Below, one piece after another: positions 1 through 7,903 of a stretch of 29,375 bases of DNA (positions within the stretch are counted from its first letter, which is position 1; each line of letters begins with the position of its first letter). The DNA lies in assembly GCF_934754915.1 (NCBI RefSeq), contig NZ_CAKVKB010000039.1, forward strand, positions 1 through 29,375. Direction: 5' to 3'. Under the pieces are notes generated by a model. The model was not told the DNA's origin. It made no database searches and saw nothing but the letters and a program-made list of their open reading frames with translations. A program made the translations under genes and the position numbers. The DNA is from an uncultured Clostridium sp. (GTDB taxonomy: Bacteria > Bacillota > Clostridia > Clostridiales > Clostridiaceae).

Positions 1-60
1 GAGGTGTAAGTGCGGTAACGTATTTAGCTGACTGATACTAATAGGTCGAGGGCTTGACCA
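1..60 (+). rRNA. 23S ribosomal RNA, 3' end (partial)
   Basis: The first ~60 bases match the conserved 3' terminus of bacterial 23S rRNA: the segment around ctgatactaataggtcgag, then gggcttgacc, which normally pairs with the 5' end of the molecule. The gene runs off the left edge. The exact 3' end is uncertain by a few bases. A tRNA, not a 5S gene, follows. Confidence 0.93.
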
Positions 61-124
61 ATAATAAGTTGTAAATACAGATAATATGCAATTTTGAAAG
101 AACAATAGTTTCTTCAAATAATGT

Positions 125-199
<75 letters not shown>

Positions 200-239
200 T
201 TTTTTTATATTTATATATATTATTTATATTAAGTAATTT

Positions 240-262
240 AGCTGAGAAATCAGCTTTTTTTT
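240..262 (+). terminator. Intrinsic terminator of the rRNA/tRNA operon
   Basis: AGCTGA (240-245), loop gaaa and TCAGCT (250-255) form a perfect 6-bp stem followed directly by a run of T. It lies 41 bases after tRNA-Asn on the plus strand and closes the rRNA operon. Confidence 0.85.
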
Positions 263-561
263 ATGTGAAAATTAAATGATAAATATTAAAAATGCTGCAA
301 AAATCATTACACTGTTTAAAGCTTTAAATCAATTAAAATTTTATTACAGGGATTAATTATATTTATTGGAATTATTAACATGTAAACTTATTTTAATTTA
401 TATGTTAATATATTTATAGAATATATCTTAAAAATATATTTTTATTATTGTAAAACTATATAGAATGTTTATAATAATTATTGAAATGCAATTAATAATT
501 TTAAAAGAGTATATATTATTAATTTATTATAATTTTATATAGGTATTGTGTGGGGGATAAA
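263..561. other. AT-rich intergenic region with a probable promoter only
   Basis: About 300 bases between the rRNA-operon terminator and the deacetylase gene. I see no convincing coding frame: the longest small one (276-356) lacks a ribosome binding site. The only feature I support is the promoter at 448-475. Confidence 0.6.
448..475 (+). promoter_or_regulatory. Candidate sigma-A promoter of the deacetylase gene
   Basis: TTGTAA (448-453), a 16-base spacer and TATAAT (470-475, perfect -10). It would start transcription near 482 and leave a leader of ~80 bases. The surroundings are very AT-rich, so chance matches are common. Confidence 0.45.
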
Positions 562-1530
562 ATGAGACATAAATCAAGACGAGATAAAAATAGTAAAATG
601 ATGTATGAGACTAAATTAATTATTCTATGTACAAGTATAGTAATTCTGGTTGTTGTGGGGAGTGCTGTAATGGCTCAAAGGTTTTTTACATATATAAATA
701 CTGTACAAGCAACGGATAATCAGATTGTCTTAAATAATAGTAACAATAATAATGATAGTGATAATAGTAAAAATAATGAATCAAATTCAGAGAATGACGA
801 ATCAAATGCACAAAATGAAAGTGATGCAGATATTAATGATATACCATCAGATTCTCCGCAATTTATTCAAAAATACTTAGATCAACAAATGAAAGGACAA
901 ATGCCTGAAGGTGCAGATGGAGTAAAAGCAGTATATCTTACTTTTGATGATGGACCATCAGAAACTGTTACACCTCAAATATTAGATATACTAAAAAATG
1001 AGGGAGTACATGCAACTTTTTTTGTTTTAGGAAAAGCAATTGATTCAAGTGAGGAAAATAAAGAATTATTAAAAAGAACTGTTTCAGAAGGAAATGCTAT
1101 AGGAATTCATAGTTATTCACATAATTATAAAATTTTATATCCTAATAATATTGTTAATGTGAATAATTTTAAGGATGAAGTAGAAAAAACTAATGCTTCA
1201 CTAAAGAGTGTTCTTGGGGAAGATTTTACAACTAAGGCAATAAGATTTCCTGGGGGACATATGACTTGGAAGGGTACAGAAGCATTAGACGATTATTTTC
1301 AACAAGAAGGATATAGTTATATTGATTGGAATGCACTTTCTAAAGATGCGGAAGGAGCATCTAAAAATGCACAGCAGTTATATCAAGAGGTTATTAATAC
1401 AACCGGAACTAAGCAGAAAGTTATATTATTAATGCATGATACATATAAAAAAGAAGAAACTGCTAAATCATTACCAGATATTATTCATTATTTTAAAGAT
1501 AATGGATATGAATTTAGAGTTATAAAATAA
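562..1530 (+). CDS. Membrane-anchored polysaccharide (peptidoglycan) deacetylase, NodB family
   Basis: A basic N-terminus and one hydrophobic segment (about residues 17-38) predict an N-in membrane anchor. An Asn/Ser/Asp-rich linker (to about residue 95) follows, then a NodB (CE4) domain. Its motifs are TFDDGPS with metal-binding D129/D130, HSYSH with H183 and H187, RFPGG, and MHDT near the C-terminus. CE4 enzymes remove acetyl groups from GlcNAc or MurNAc in cell-wall glycans. The anchored, extracytoplasmic layout fits a PgdA-like wall-modifying enzyme, but the exact substrate cannot be read from sequence. I chose ATG 562 because GGGGG lies 5 bases upstream; an in-frame GTG at 550 would add four residues. 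It is a single-gene unit with a hairpin downstream. Confidence 0.88.
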   Translation: MRHKSRRDKNSKMMYETKLIILCTSIVILVVVGSAVMAQRFFTYINTVQATDNQIVLNNSNNNNDSDNSKNNESNSENDESNAQNESDADINDIPSDSPQFIQKYLDQQMKGQMPEGADGVKAVYLTFDDGPSETVTPQILDILKNEGVHATFFVLGKAIDSSEENKELLKRTVSEGNAIGIHSYSHNYKILYPNNIVNVNNFKDEVEKTNASLKSVLGEDFTTKAIRFPGGHMTWKGTEALDDYFQQEGYSYIDWNALSKDAEGASKNAQQLYQEVINTTGTKQKVILLMHDTYKKEETAKSLPDIIHYFKDNGYEFRVIK

Positions 1531-1541
1531 TCTGTAATACT

Positions 1542-1605
1542 AAAATACTTGTGTTAATATAATAGATATAATAAATATATCTATTCATATTACATAAGTA
1601 TTTTT
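1542..1605 (+). terminator. Long imperfect hairpin, probable terminator
   Basis: Two ~26-base arms (AATACTTGTG from 1544, and its near complement ending ATAAGTATT at 1601) flank a short AT loop, and the 3' arm ends in TTTTT. It lies just after the deacetylase stop codon and can pair almost throughout. Confidence 0.6.
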
Positions 1606-1619
1606 ATTTTAAATTTTAT

Positions 1620-1649
1620 TTGAATAAAAAAATGTATATTTATTATAAG
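1620..1649 (+). promoter_or_regulatory. Possible promoter of tldD-tldE
   Basis: TTGAAT (1620-1625), an 18-base spacer and TATAAG (1644-1649). An alternative TATAAT at 1659-1664 has no good -35. Weak evidence in AT-rich DNA, but a start is expected here, downstream of the hairpin. Confidence 0.3.
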
Positions 1650-1707
1650 ATATTTTTGTATAATAAAATAAAGTAAATAATTTCAAATTTAAATAAGGAG
1701 GAGTTTA

Positions 1708-3087
1708 ATGTTATCTAAAAATATAGTTTCAGAAGTATTGTCTAAGTGTTTAATAACAGGAGGAGATTTTGCTGAGATTTTTGAAGATGATTCAATCAAT
1801 AATTCTATATCATTAGTAGATGGAAAGGTTCATGATGCTATTGGAGGAAGAAGCTATGGTATAGGAATAAGAATTTTTAAAGGGTTTAAAAGTGTTTATG
1901 CATATACAAACAACAATAGTTTAGACAGTTTATTAGAAACAGCATATAGAGCTGCACTTGCATTGGGAGAAATTAAGGAAGAAAAAAGTATTGTACTAAA
2001 TGAAAAAAAGATAGAAACAATACATCCTATATTATATTATCCTAAAGATGTGCAATATGAAAAAAAAATTGCTGTATTAAAGACTGCATATGGTGGAGCA
2101 AAAAATTATAATAATGAAATATCTCAAGTAATTGCAAATTATTCAGATAAAGAACAGAATGTGTTAATTGCAAACACAGAAGGAATATATATAAAGGATA
2201 CTAGAATTAGAACTAGATTAGGAGTAAGTGCTGTAGCATCAAAAGATAATGAAAATCAAACTGGTTTTCAAGGACCAGGAAGACATATGGGAATTGAAAT
2301 GTTTGAAAAAATTGATCCAGAAGCAGCAGGAATAGAAGCAGCAAGAATAGCTCATACTATGCTTCACGCTAAGAACTGTCCAGCAGGCAATATGACTGTT
2401 GCTATTGATAATGGATTCGGTGGAGTAATATTCCATGAGGCATGTGGTCATGCTTTAGAAGCTACTGCAGTAGCAAAAGGAAATTCAGTTTTTGCAGGAA
2501 AACTTGGACAGCAGATAGCTTCTTCAAAAGTTACTGCAATTGATGATGGAACAATACCTAATGCATGGGGATCATTAAATATAGATGATGAAGGAAATAA
2601 AACACAAAAGAATGTATTAATAGAAAATGGTATTTTAAAAGGATATATGATAGATAAACTTAATGGAAGACGTATGAATATGAAATCTACAGGAAGTTCT
2701 AGAAGACAAAGTTATAAATATCAACCTACATCAAGAATGACTAATACTTATATTGCTGCTGGAACTGATAAGCCTGATGATATAATAAAATCTATTGAAG
2801 ATGGATTATATGCAAAGAAACTTGGAGGAGGGTCAGTTAATCCAGTTACAGGTGAATTTAACTTTTCCGTTCAGGAAGGTTATTTAGTTAAAAATGGTGT
2901 GATTCAAGAGCCGGTAAGGGGTGCTAGCCTTATTGGAAAGGGAAGCGATGTACTTATGGATATTGATATGGTTGGTGATAACTTAGAATTAGCTCAAGGA
3001 ATATGCGGCTCTTCATCAGGTAATATACCTACTAATGTAGGTCAGCCTATGATTAGAGTTAAGAAAATAACTGTAGGAGGTAGATAA
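1708..3087 (+). CDS. tldD: Metalloprotease TldD
   Basis: TldD is the catalytic subunit of the TldD/TldE zinc protease, which in other bacteria degrades unfolded peptides and matures microcin and modified peptides. The diagnostic zinc motif is present as HEACGH (residues 243-248) with the family context FHEACGHALEATAVAKG. The C-terminus carries the conserved GGGSVNPVTGEF segment and a Gly-rich end. At 459 aa it has normal family length. The start has a strong SD (AAGGAGGAG, ~1694-1702). The stop is one base from the ATG of tldE, so the two are translationally coupled. No peptide precursor gene is visible nearby, so a housekeeping proteolytic role is more likely than bacteriocin maturation. Confidence 0.95.
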   Translation: MLSKNIVSEVLSKCLITGGDFAEIFEDDSINNSISLVDGKVHDAIGGRSYGIGIRIFKGFKSVYAYTNNNSLDSLLETAYRAALALGEIKEEKSIVLNEKKIETIHPILYYPKDVQYEKKIAVLKTAYGGAKNYNNEISQVIANYSDKEQNVLIANTEGIYIKDTRIRTRLGVSAVASKDNENQTGFQGPGRHMGIEMFEKIDPEAAGIEAARIAHTMLHAKNCPAGNMTVAIDNGFGGVIFHEACGHALEATAVAKGNSVFAGKLGQQIASSKVTAIDDGTIPNAWGSLNIDDEGNKTQKNVLIENGILKGYMIDKLNGRRMNMKSTGSSRRQSYKYQPTSRMTNTYIAAGTDKPDDIIKSIEDGLYAKKLGGGSVNPVTGEFNFSVQEGYLVKNGVIQEPVRGASLIGKGSDVLMDIDMVGDNLELAQGICGSSSGNIPTNVGQPMIRVKKITVGGR

Positions 3088-3088
3088 G

Positions 3089-4432
3089 ATGGATTTTAAT
3101 TTATTTAAAGAGAAACTTTTTAGTGAAGCTAAAAAGTCAGGTTTTGAGGAATGCGAAATTTATTATTCAGATGTTGAAAGCTTAAATATTAACATTTATG
3201 AAGGTGAAGTGGAAAAGTATAAACTTAATACTGCATTTGGACTTTCGTTTAGAGGAATGATTAATGGAAAGATGGGATACTCATATACTGAAATATTGGA
3301 TGATGAAGCTATCAATACAGTTATAAACAATGCAAAAAGTGCAGCATTAGCTATAGAAAATAATGATACACAATTTATTTATGAAGGAGATAAAGAGTAT
3401 AAAAAGATTGATTGTTATAAAAAAGAACTTGATTTGGTAAAACCAGATCAGCTTATTAAGCTTGCTCTTGAAATGGAAAGCCAATGCAAAAAGCAATGCG
3501 ATAAGATTGTAAATTTTTCAGGATGTGGTATAGGTTATGGAAAATCTACGTATGGAATAATCAATTCTAAGGGTCTTGATTTAAAAAATAAGAGAAATCA
3601 TTTGACAGCATATGTTGTTCCAATAATAGAAGATAATAATGAAAAATATGATGGAATGGGATATGTCATAGCTGAGAAGATAGAAGATGTAAATCCAGAA
3701 AAAATAGCTAATGATGGAATAAAGGAAGCTTTATCTAGGGTTGGTGGAAAGAGTATATCTTCAGGAAAATATAAAATAATAATAAATAATGAGGCAATGG
3801 TTTCTCTTCTTGGAACTTTTGATCCTATATTCGATTCAGAGCAAGCACAAAAGGGTCTATCTTTACTAAAAGATAAAGAAGGGAAAATGGTTGCATCAGA
3901 TGTTGTTACTTTAGTAGATGATCCACATTTAAAAGATGGTCTAGGAACAACTGCTTTTGATGATGAAGGTGTTGCAACTTATAAAAAAGAAATTATAAGT
4001 AACGGTAAATTAAATACATTGTTATACAACTTAAAGACAGCAAATAAAGCCGGAGTGAAATCAACTGGAAATGGATTTAAAAGTTCATATGCATCTATCG
4101 TAGGAATAAGTGCTACTAATTTTTATATAAAACCTGGAGAAAAGTCTTTTGAAGAACTTTGTGAAAATATTAAAGATGGAGTGATAATAACTGAATTTGC
4201 AGGACTTCATTCAGGTGCAAATGCTGTAACAGGAGATTTTTCATTAGCAGCAAAAGGATTTATGGTTGAAAACGGAAAGAAAACATTTCCTATAGAGCAG
4301 ATAACTGTAGCAGGAAATTTCTTTACACTTTTAAAGGATATTGAATGTGTAGGGAGCGATTTAAAGTTCCCTATGAGCAGTATTGGGTGTCCATCTGTAA
4401 TTGTAAAAGAATTATCTATTGCTGGAAAATAG
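3089..4432 (+). CDS. tldE: TldE/PmbA subunit of the TldD/TldE protease
   Basis: A 447-aa homologue of TldD that lacks the HExxxH zinc motif, as is normal for TldE/PmbA, which forms the heterodimer and shapes the central cavity. Family features include the segment starting TTAFDDEG, a GLHSGANAVTGDFS block near the C-terminus, and a conserved C-terminal block ending in the Gly/Lys tail. It begins one base after the tldD stop, with the SD GGAGG inside the end of tldD. The tldD-tldE order is the usual one. Together the pair forms a cytoplasmic protease; neither subunit is expected to work alone. Confidence 0.93.
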   Translation: MDFNLFKEKLFSEAKKSGFEECEIYYSDVESLNINIYEGEVEKYKLNTAFGLSFRGMINGKMGYSYTEILDDEAINTVINNAKSAALAIENNDTQFIYEGDKEYKKIDCYKKELDLVKPDQLIKLALEMESQCKKQCDKIVNFSGCGIGYGKSTYGIINSKGLDLKNKRNHLTAYVVPIIEDNNEKYDGMGYVIAEKIEDVNPEKIANDGIKEALSRVGGKSISSGKYKIIINNEAMVSLLGTFDPIFDSEQAQKGLSLLKDKEGKMVASDVVTLVDDPHLKDGLGTTAFDDEGVATYKKEIISNGKLNTLLYNLKTANKAGVKSTGNGFKSSYASIVGISATNFYIKPGEKSFEELCENIKDGVIITEFAGLHSGANAVTGDFSLAAKGFMVENGKKTFPIEQITVAGNFFTLLKDIECVGSDLKFPMSSIGCPSVIVKELSIAGK

Positions 4433-4445
4433 AATAAATAAAGTA

Positions 4446-4497
4446 ATGAGACTATTGCACTAATTAGTAGAATTCAATCTTTGTGCAATAGTCTCAT
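4446..4497. terminator. 15-bp perfect inverted repeat between tldE and a convergent gene
   Basis: ATGAGACTATTGCAC (4446-4460) and GTGCAATAGTCTCAT (4483-4497) are exact complements around a 22-base loop. It sits between the ends of convergent genes. On the minus strand it is followed by T-rich sequence; on plus the tail is A-rich. It is best read as a terminator, stronger for the minus strand. Its arms resemble those at 19898-19990. Confidence 0.6.
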
Positions 4498-4543
4498 CAA
4501 AAAATAAGTTTAAAATAAATTTCTATTAAAATAGATTTTGAAT

Positions 4544-5338
4544 TTAGTAGAGTACAAGGTTGGATTTTTGTGTAGAATTATCTAAATAAAAATCTCCTAG
4601 TGCATCATTAAAATTAAGTTTTTCTGATGAATTTGATGAATAAAAATAAATTAGAAATCCATCACATAAACTTGAGTTGTATTCACTTGAGAATTGATCA
4701 CATATATTTTTTAAATTTTGAGGTGATGCATCATCAGTTATAACATCAAATCTAAAAAAATTGTTTCCGAAAGTTATTTTCTTTATAGTGAATGGTATAC
4801 TTGTATCTATATTCTTATCAAAATTACCAGAAAAAGAATATTCAATATTACTTGCACTATTACTTACCAAAGCATTAGGATTATAAGTAGAATTTGGCAT
4901 TAAGTTTTTTATAGGTAATACAAGTGTATTGGTAACTTTTTGAGATGAATCTAAAAAAGTAAGATTGATTTTCCCATTAAATACACTATCTGAATTATTA
5001 TCAATTGTGATTTCTGCATATCTACCAATTGAATTTCCAGATGAAGCTAAATTATATTCAAATTTTAAATTATCAATTGAAGCTTCAGCATTTTTTGTTG
5101 ATGACTGTTCAGATGAATCTCCAACTTCAATATTATCTGAGTCGTCAGGAACTTTCATGTGTTGAAGAAATAGTATTCCACTTCCAGCTCCCATTAAAGA
5201 AATAGATAAAAGAAAAGCTGCTATAATTAAACTTAAAGAAGCATGTCCACCTCTTTTTATAGAAAAAATAATAAATATAAGAGAAAGTATAATACCAATA
5301 ATTCCTATTGAATAAAGGATTAAGGGAAGTAAATTCAT
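4544..5338 (-). CDS. Membrane protein with extracytoplasmic domain, function unknown
   Basis: I do not recognise this gene. Two hydrophobic segments lie near the N-terminus (about residues 3-25 and 33-56). An acidic Ser-rich linker and a ~180-aa soluble region with alternating beta-type pattern follow (ITIDNNSDSVFNGKINLTF, then a Pro/Asn turn region). This loosely recalls extracytoplasmic FxLYD-type beta domains, but I would not assign it. The topology predicts the soluble part outside the membrane. ATG 5338 is chosen because GTGGTG just upstream acts as the SD; the longer frame would start at a GTG at 5350. It is divergent from the oxidoreductase gene and is a single-gene unit. Confidence 0.72.
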   Translation of the reverse strand: MNLLPLILYSIGIIGIILSLIFIIFSIKRGGHASLSLIIAAFLLSISLMGAGSGILFLQHMKVPDDSDNIEVGDSSEQSSTKNAEASIDNLKFEYNLASSGNSIGRYAEITIDNNSDSVFNGKINLTFLDSSQKVTNTLVLPIKNLMPNSTYNPNALVSNSASNIEYSFSGNFDKNIDTSIPFTIKKITFGNNFFRFDVITDDASPQNLKNICDQFSSEYNSSLCDGFLIYFYSSNSSEKLNFNDALGDFYLDNSTQKSNLVLY

Positions 5339-5458
5339 ATAAATCACCACTAACTTTAAAATAATATAATATATTGTATAATTATATTATATATTGATTT
5401 TAGGTTTACTTAAAGTGGAAATTTTACAATTGAAATAAAAAAGTAAAAGGAGAGAGTT

Positions 5459-6424
5459 ATGGCAAGTTATGATTTGATTATTATTGGAGCAGGAATAGCT
5501 GGAATGACAGCAGCATTAAGCGCTTCAAAATGTGGTATAGAGAAAATTTTGGTAATTGAAAAGGAATCTTGTGTTGGAGGAATCGTAAATCAGCTTATAC
5601 ATAATAATTTTGGAAAAACATCATTAGGAAAGTGCATTACAGGACCAGAATATATTCAGTTTATTTTAGATGAATTGAGACAGAAAAATATAGATTTATT
5701 ATTGAATTCAAATGTTTTGGATATAAGCAGTGATAGAGTTGTGACGTATGTTAGTCCTTTAGAAGGAGTTAAAGATATAAGTGCAAGTACAGTTATTTTT
5801 GCAATGGGAGCAAGAGAAAAATATTCTGGAAACTTAAATATTTCTACAAATACTCTTACAGGAATATTTACAGTTGGAGAAGCTCAAAGAATTGTAAATC
5901 TTGAAGGTTATGTTCCAGGAAGAAATGCTATAATAACAGCAAAAGATAAATGGGGATTTCTTCTTGCAAGAAGACTTATTATAGAAGGGGTAAAAATATC
6001 AGCAGTTGTTTTGGAAGAAGACTTTGAAACAATTAGAAATGATGAGATAGATGATATTATTGAAGGATTTGATATACCAATTATAGATAAATCAAGAATT
6101 ATTGGTGTTAGTGGTAAAACAAGAATAGATAATGTTAAATTATTGAGTTTAGAAGATGGAAGTGTTTTTGATAAAGAATGTGATTGTTTATTGCTTTCTA
6201 TTGCATTTATTCCTGAAGTTGAAGGAATAAAAAAATTAAAAGTAGATATTGATGAAAGAACTTCTGCTATTAAAATAGATGAGAATTATATGACATCTAT
6301 TGATGGATTTTTTGCATGTGGAAATATAATTTATGGAGAAGATGTATTCAAGTTTTCAGAAATAGATGGAACAGAATGCGGGAAAAAAGCTGCAGAATAT
6401 ATTAAAAAATACTTTTTCAAATAA
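5459..6424 (+). CDS. FAD-dependent oxidoreductase with degenerate second Rossmann motif
   Basis: A two-dinucleotide-fold flavoprotein of the Pyr_redox_2 type. The FAD motif GAGIAG is at residues 10-15, then VIEKE, an ATG-like VIFAMGAREK, and a C-terminal FAD motif DGFFACGN in place of the usual GD. In related clostridial proteins the second Rossmann motif reads about GSGDIG before LxxARRL; here it is AKDKWG (within AIITAKDKWGFLLARRL), so the NAD(P)H glycines are lost. There is no redox CxxC. Homologues often sit with glycerol-3-phosphate dehydrogenase genes, but none is adjacent here. It probably binds FAD; NAD(P)H use is doubtful. The SD is AAGGAGAG and the start ATG is clear. Confidence 0.82.
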   Translation: MASYDLIIIGAGIAGMTAALSASKCGIEKILVIEKESCVGGIVNQLIHNNFGKTSLGKCITGPEYIQFILDELRQKNIDLLLNSNVLDISSDRVVTYVSPLEGVKDISASTVIFAMGAREKYSGNLNISTNTLTGIFTVGEAQRIVNLEGYVPGRNAIITAKDKWGFLLARRLIIEGVKISAVVLEEDFETIRNDEIDDIIEGFDIPIIDKSRIIGVSGKTRIDNVKLLSLEDGSVFDKECDCLLLSIAFIPEVEGIKKLKVDIDERTSAIKIDENYMTSIDGFFACGNIIYGEDVFKFSEIDGTECGKKAAEYIKKYFFK

Positions 6425-6469
6425 AATGAAGCAGTAAAAATACTATTTTAGTATTTTTACTGCTTCATT
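6425..6469. terminator. 21-bp perfect hairpin, bidirectional terminator overlapping a gene end
   Basis: ATGAAGCAGTAAAAATACTA (6426-6445) and its exact complement (6449-6468), extended by one more A-T pair, enclose a TTT loop. It terminates the oxidoreductase transcript and, on minus, the SGNH hydrolase transcript, where T-rich sequence follows. The last ten or so codons of the minus-strand gene are encoded in the hairpin. Confidence 0.82.
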
Positions 6470-7003
6470 ATACATAATATTATTTCCTTCTGTTGAAATA
6501 TGAATGCCATCCAGATAAAAATTGGTGAAATCTATATCATAAAAATTAATTATTTTTATTTTATATTTTTTAGATAAGCATATTAATTGTTCTTTTAAAT
6601 TTAAAAGATTTTCTTCTGTGTATTTGTAAAATGAAGAGGGGATAAATAATTCATTAGCCATTGAACCTATTATTTTAGGAGGAATTCCTAAAATAATTTC
6701 AGCATTTATTTTAAGTCCGTCTTTTATCATTATTTCAATATTATCACTTATTGATAATACTTTTCTTCCACACAAAAGGTCATTAGTGCCACCCATTATA
6801 AAAATTCTAGAAGGATTATATTTAATAACATTTGAGTAATATCTTGAAAGCATAGAGGGTGTTGTATCTCCATTTTGGCTTTTATTTAAGTAATTAAGAT
6901 TTAAGCGTTTTGCTGTTAGATATACCCAAGATTTTTCTTTTGGAACTCCATAGCCATAAGTAAGACTGTCTCCTAAAAATATAATATCTATATTATAACT
7001 CAT
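6443..7003 (-). CDS. SGNH/GDSL-family hydrolase (esterase/lipase type)
   Basis: A compact 186-aa SGNH hydrolase with the catalytic blocks in order: block I FLGDSLTYG with the nucleophile Ser near residue 13, block II Gly in SQNGD, block III GGTND, and block V DGIHISTEG supplying the Asp-His pair. There is no signal peptide, so it is probably cytoplasmic. The family deacylates small esters, thioesters or glycans; the substrate is unknown. The C-terminus is normal in length, although its codons double as one arm of the transcription terminator. The start ATG at 7003 has only a weak SD (GGAAGTG, ~11 bases upstream). It is close behind the RusA-like gene on the same strand (28 bases) and is likely co-transcribed with it. 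Confidence 0.87.
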   Translation of the reverse strand: MSYNIDIIFLGDSLTYGYGVPKEKSWVYLTAKRLNLNYLNKSQNGDTTPSMLSRYYSNVIKYNPSRIFIMGGTNDLLCGRKVLSISDNIEIMIKDGLKINAEIILGIPPKIIGSMANELFIPSSFYKYTEENLLNLKEQLICLSKKYKIKIINFYDIDFTNFYLDGIHISTEGNNIMYNEAVKILK

Positions 7004-7031
7004 ATATTATCAATCACTTCCGTTTCTAATA

Positions 7032-7649
7032 TTAAAATAATTTTTTAAAACATTTATTGCATATGATTGTTTTTCCACCATCAGCTTTTATATAATTATC
7101 TGAATCAATGTCCTTTTTACATATGCTACAAGATTTTGATGAAGAATTATTATTTATTTTTGTATTAAGTTTGTTTTTTAAAATATTTTTCTTTATAGGT
7201 GAATATAATTTTGGGGTAGATGGAACATCTTTTTGCGTTAATTTATAATTGAAATTATATTTACTTTCAGCATATAATTCTAATTCAAATCTGGGATTTT
7301 CTTTATCATAATATTCTTCAGTAAATATTTTGGTTATTTGAGCATCATTTACTATTAAACCACTTTTTTCGATTCCATCAAAAATACTTTTAGTTATATT
7401 TATGGTATCAGGATGTCTTTTTTCACTTTTATAATACACTTTTAATATTGCAATAAGGCTTTCTGAGAATACAACATCAGGATTTTGACTTCGTGCAAGA
7501 AGTGCTATTTCCTGCTCATATAATGAATATCTATCATAGTATTTTCCGGTATTGTCTGGAAGAATGGCACGACCATTTACATTATGAAGCTTAAAATTTG
7601 ATTTTGTTATAGGTGAGCCTTTTATTATTACTTTAGCATAATCCGTCAT
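7032..7649 (-). CDS. RusA-like Holliday-junction endonuclease with C-terminal zinc ribbon
   Basis: Residues ~5-125 match the RusA family: the segment HPDTINITKSIFDGI followed by GLIVNDAQITKI carries the acidic residues that bind metal in RusA resolvases, which cut four-way DNA junctions. A Lys/Asn/Ser-rich linker leads to a C-terminal CSIC...CNKC pair (last ~33 residues), a likely zinc ribbon that RusA itself lacks. At 205 aa it is longer than the ~120 aa of E. coli RusA. I chose ATG 7649 because AAGGAGAT lies 6 bases upstream; the longer frame overlaps a probable promoter. RusA proteins are usually phage-borne, but no phage genes are nearby, so this is a chromosomal, perhaps domesticated, copy. 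Confidence 0.78.
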   Translation of the reverse strand: MTDYAKVIIKGSPITKSNFKLHNVNGRAILPDNTGKYYDRYSLYEQEIALLARSQNPDVVFSESLIAILKVYYKSEKRHPDTINITKSIFDGIEKSGLIVNDAQITKIFTEEYYDKENPRFELELYAESKYNFNYKLTQKDVPSTPKLYSPIKKNILKNKLNTKINNNSSSKSCSICKKDIDSDNYIKADGGKTIICNKCFKKLF

Positions 7650-7683
7650 TTTATATCTCCTTATATAATGTATTTCAATTAAA

Positions 7684-7712
7684 ACTATACAGGATATTAA
7701 TATGTTATACAA
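7684..7712 (-). promoter_or_regulatory. Candidate promoter of the RusA-like gene
   Basis: On the minus strand, TTGTAT (7707-7712), a 17-base spacer and TATAGT (7684-7689) precede the start codon by 35 bases. It is back-to-back with the tsaD promoter. Confidence 0.42.
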
Positions 7713-7722
7713 TCACGAAAAA

Positions 7723-7751
7723 TTGATAATATTGTATATATAAAGTATAAT
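7723..7751 (+). promoter_or_regulatory. Sigma-A promoter of tsaD
   Basis: TTGATA (7723-7728), a 17-base spacer and a perfect TATAAT (7746-7751). Transcription would start near 7758, giving a long leader of ~145 bases before the tsaD ATG that contains two hairpins. Confidence 0.65.
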
Positions 7752-7761
7752 ATTTGGGTAT

Positions 7762-7874
7762 TATTAAGATTAATGTAAGAAAGTAATCTTAATAAATTTT
7801 TAATCATTAATAAAGAAGAAATTTAAAGTTTCTAATATATAATTAAATGTGGTTATATATTAGAAACTTTAAAT
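7762..7874 (+). promoter_or_regulatory. tsaD leader with two strong inverted repeats
   Basis: Hairpin 1: TATTAAGATTA (7762-7772) pairs with TAATCTTAATA (7784-7794) and is followed by AATTTTTAATC. Hairpin 2: a perfect 22-bp repeat, 7821-7842 with 7853-7874, around a 10-base loop, ending 29 bases before the tsaD ATG. The SD itself lies outside the hairpins. I recognise no known riboswitch or T-box. It could act as an attenuator, an RNA-stability element or a DNA operator. Confidence 0.5.
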
Positions 7875-7903
7875 AAGATAAATATATAAGAAGAGGGATA
7901 AAA

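Noticed and set aside
276..356. Small open frame of 26 codons after the rRNA terminator
   Set aside because: No SD, no recognisable sequence, and it sits in AT-rich intergenic DNA.
7032..7649. Prophage remnant around the RusA-like gene
   Set aside because: No integrase, structural, replication or attachment-site features on either side; neighbours are housekeeping genes.
7650..7712. N-terminal extension of the RusA-like protein by 21 residues
   Set aside because: It begins in the probable promoter and has no SD, while ATG 7649 has a strong one.
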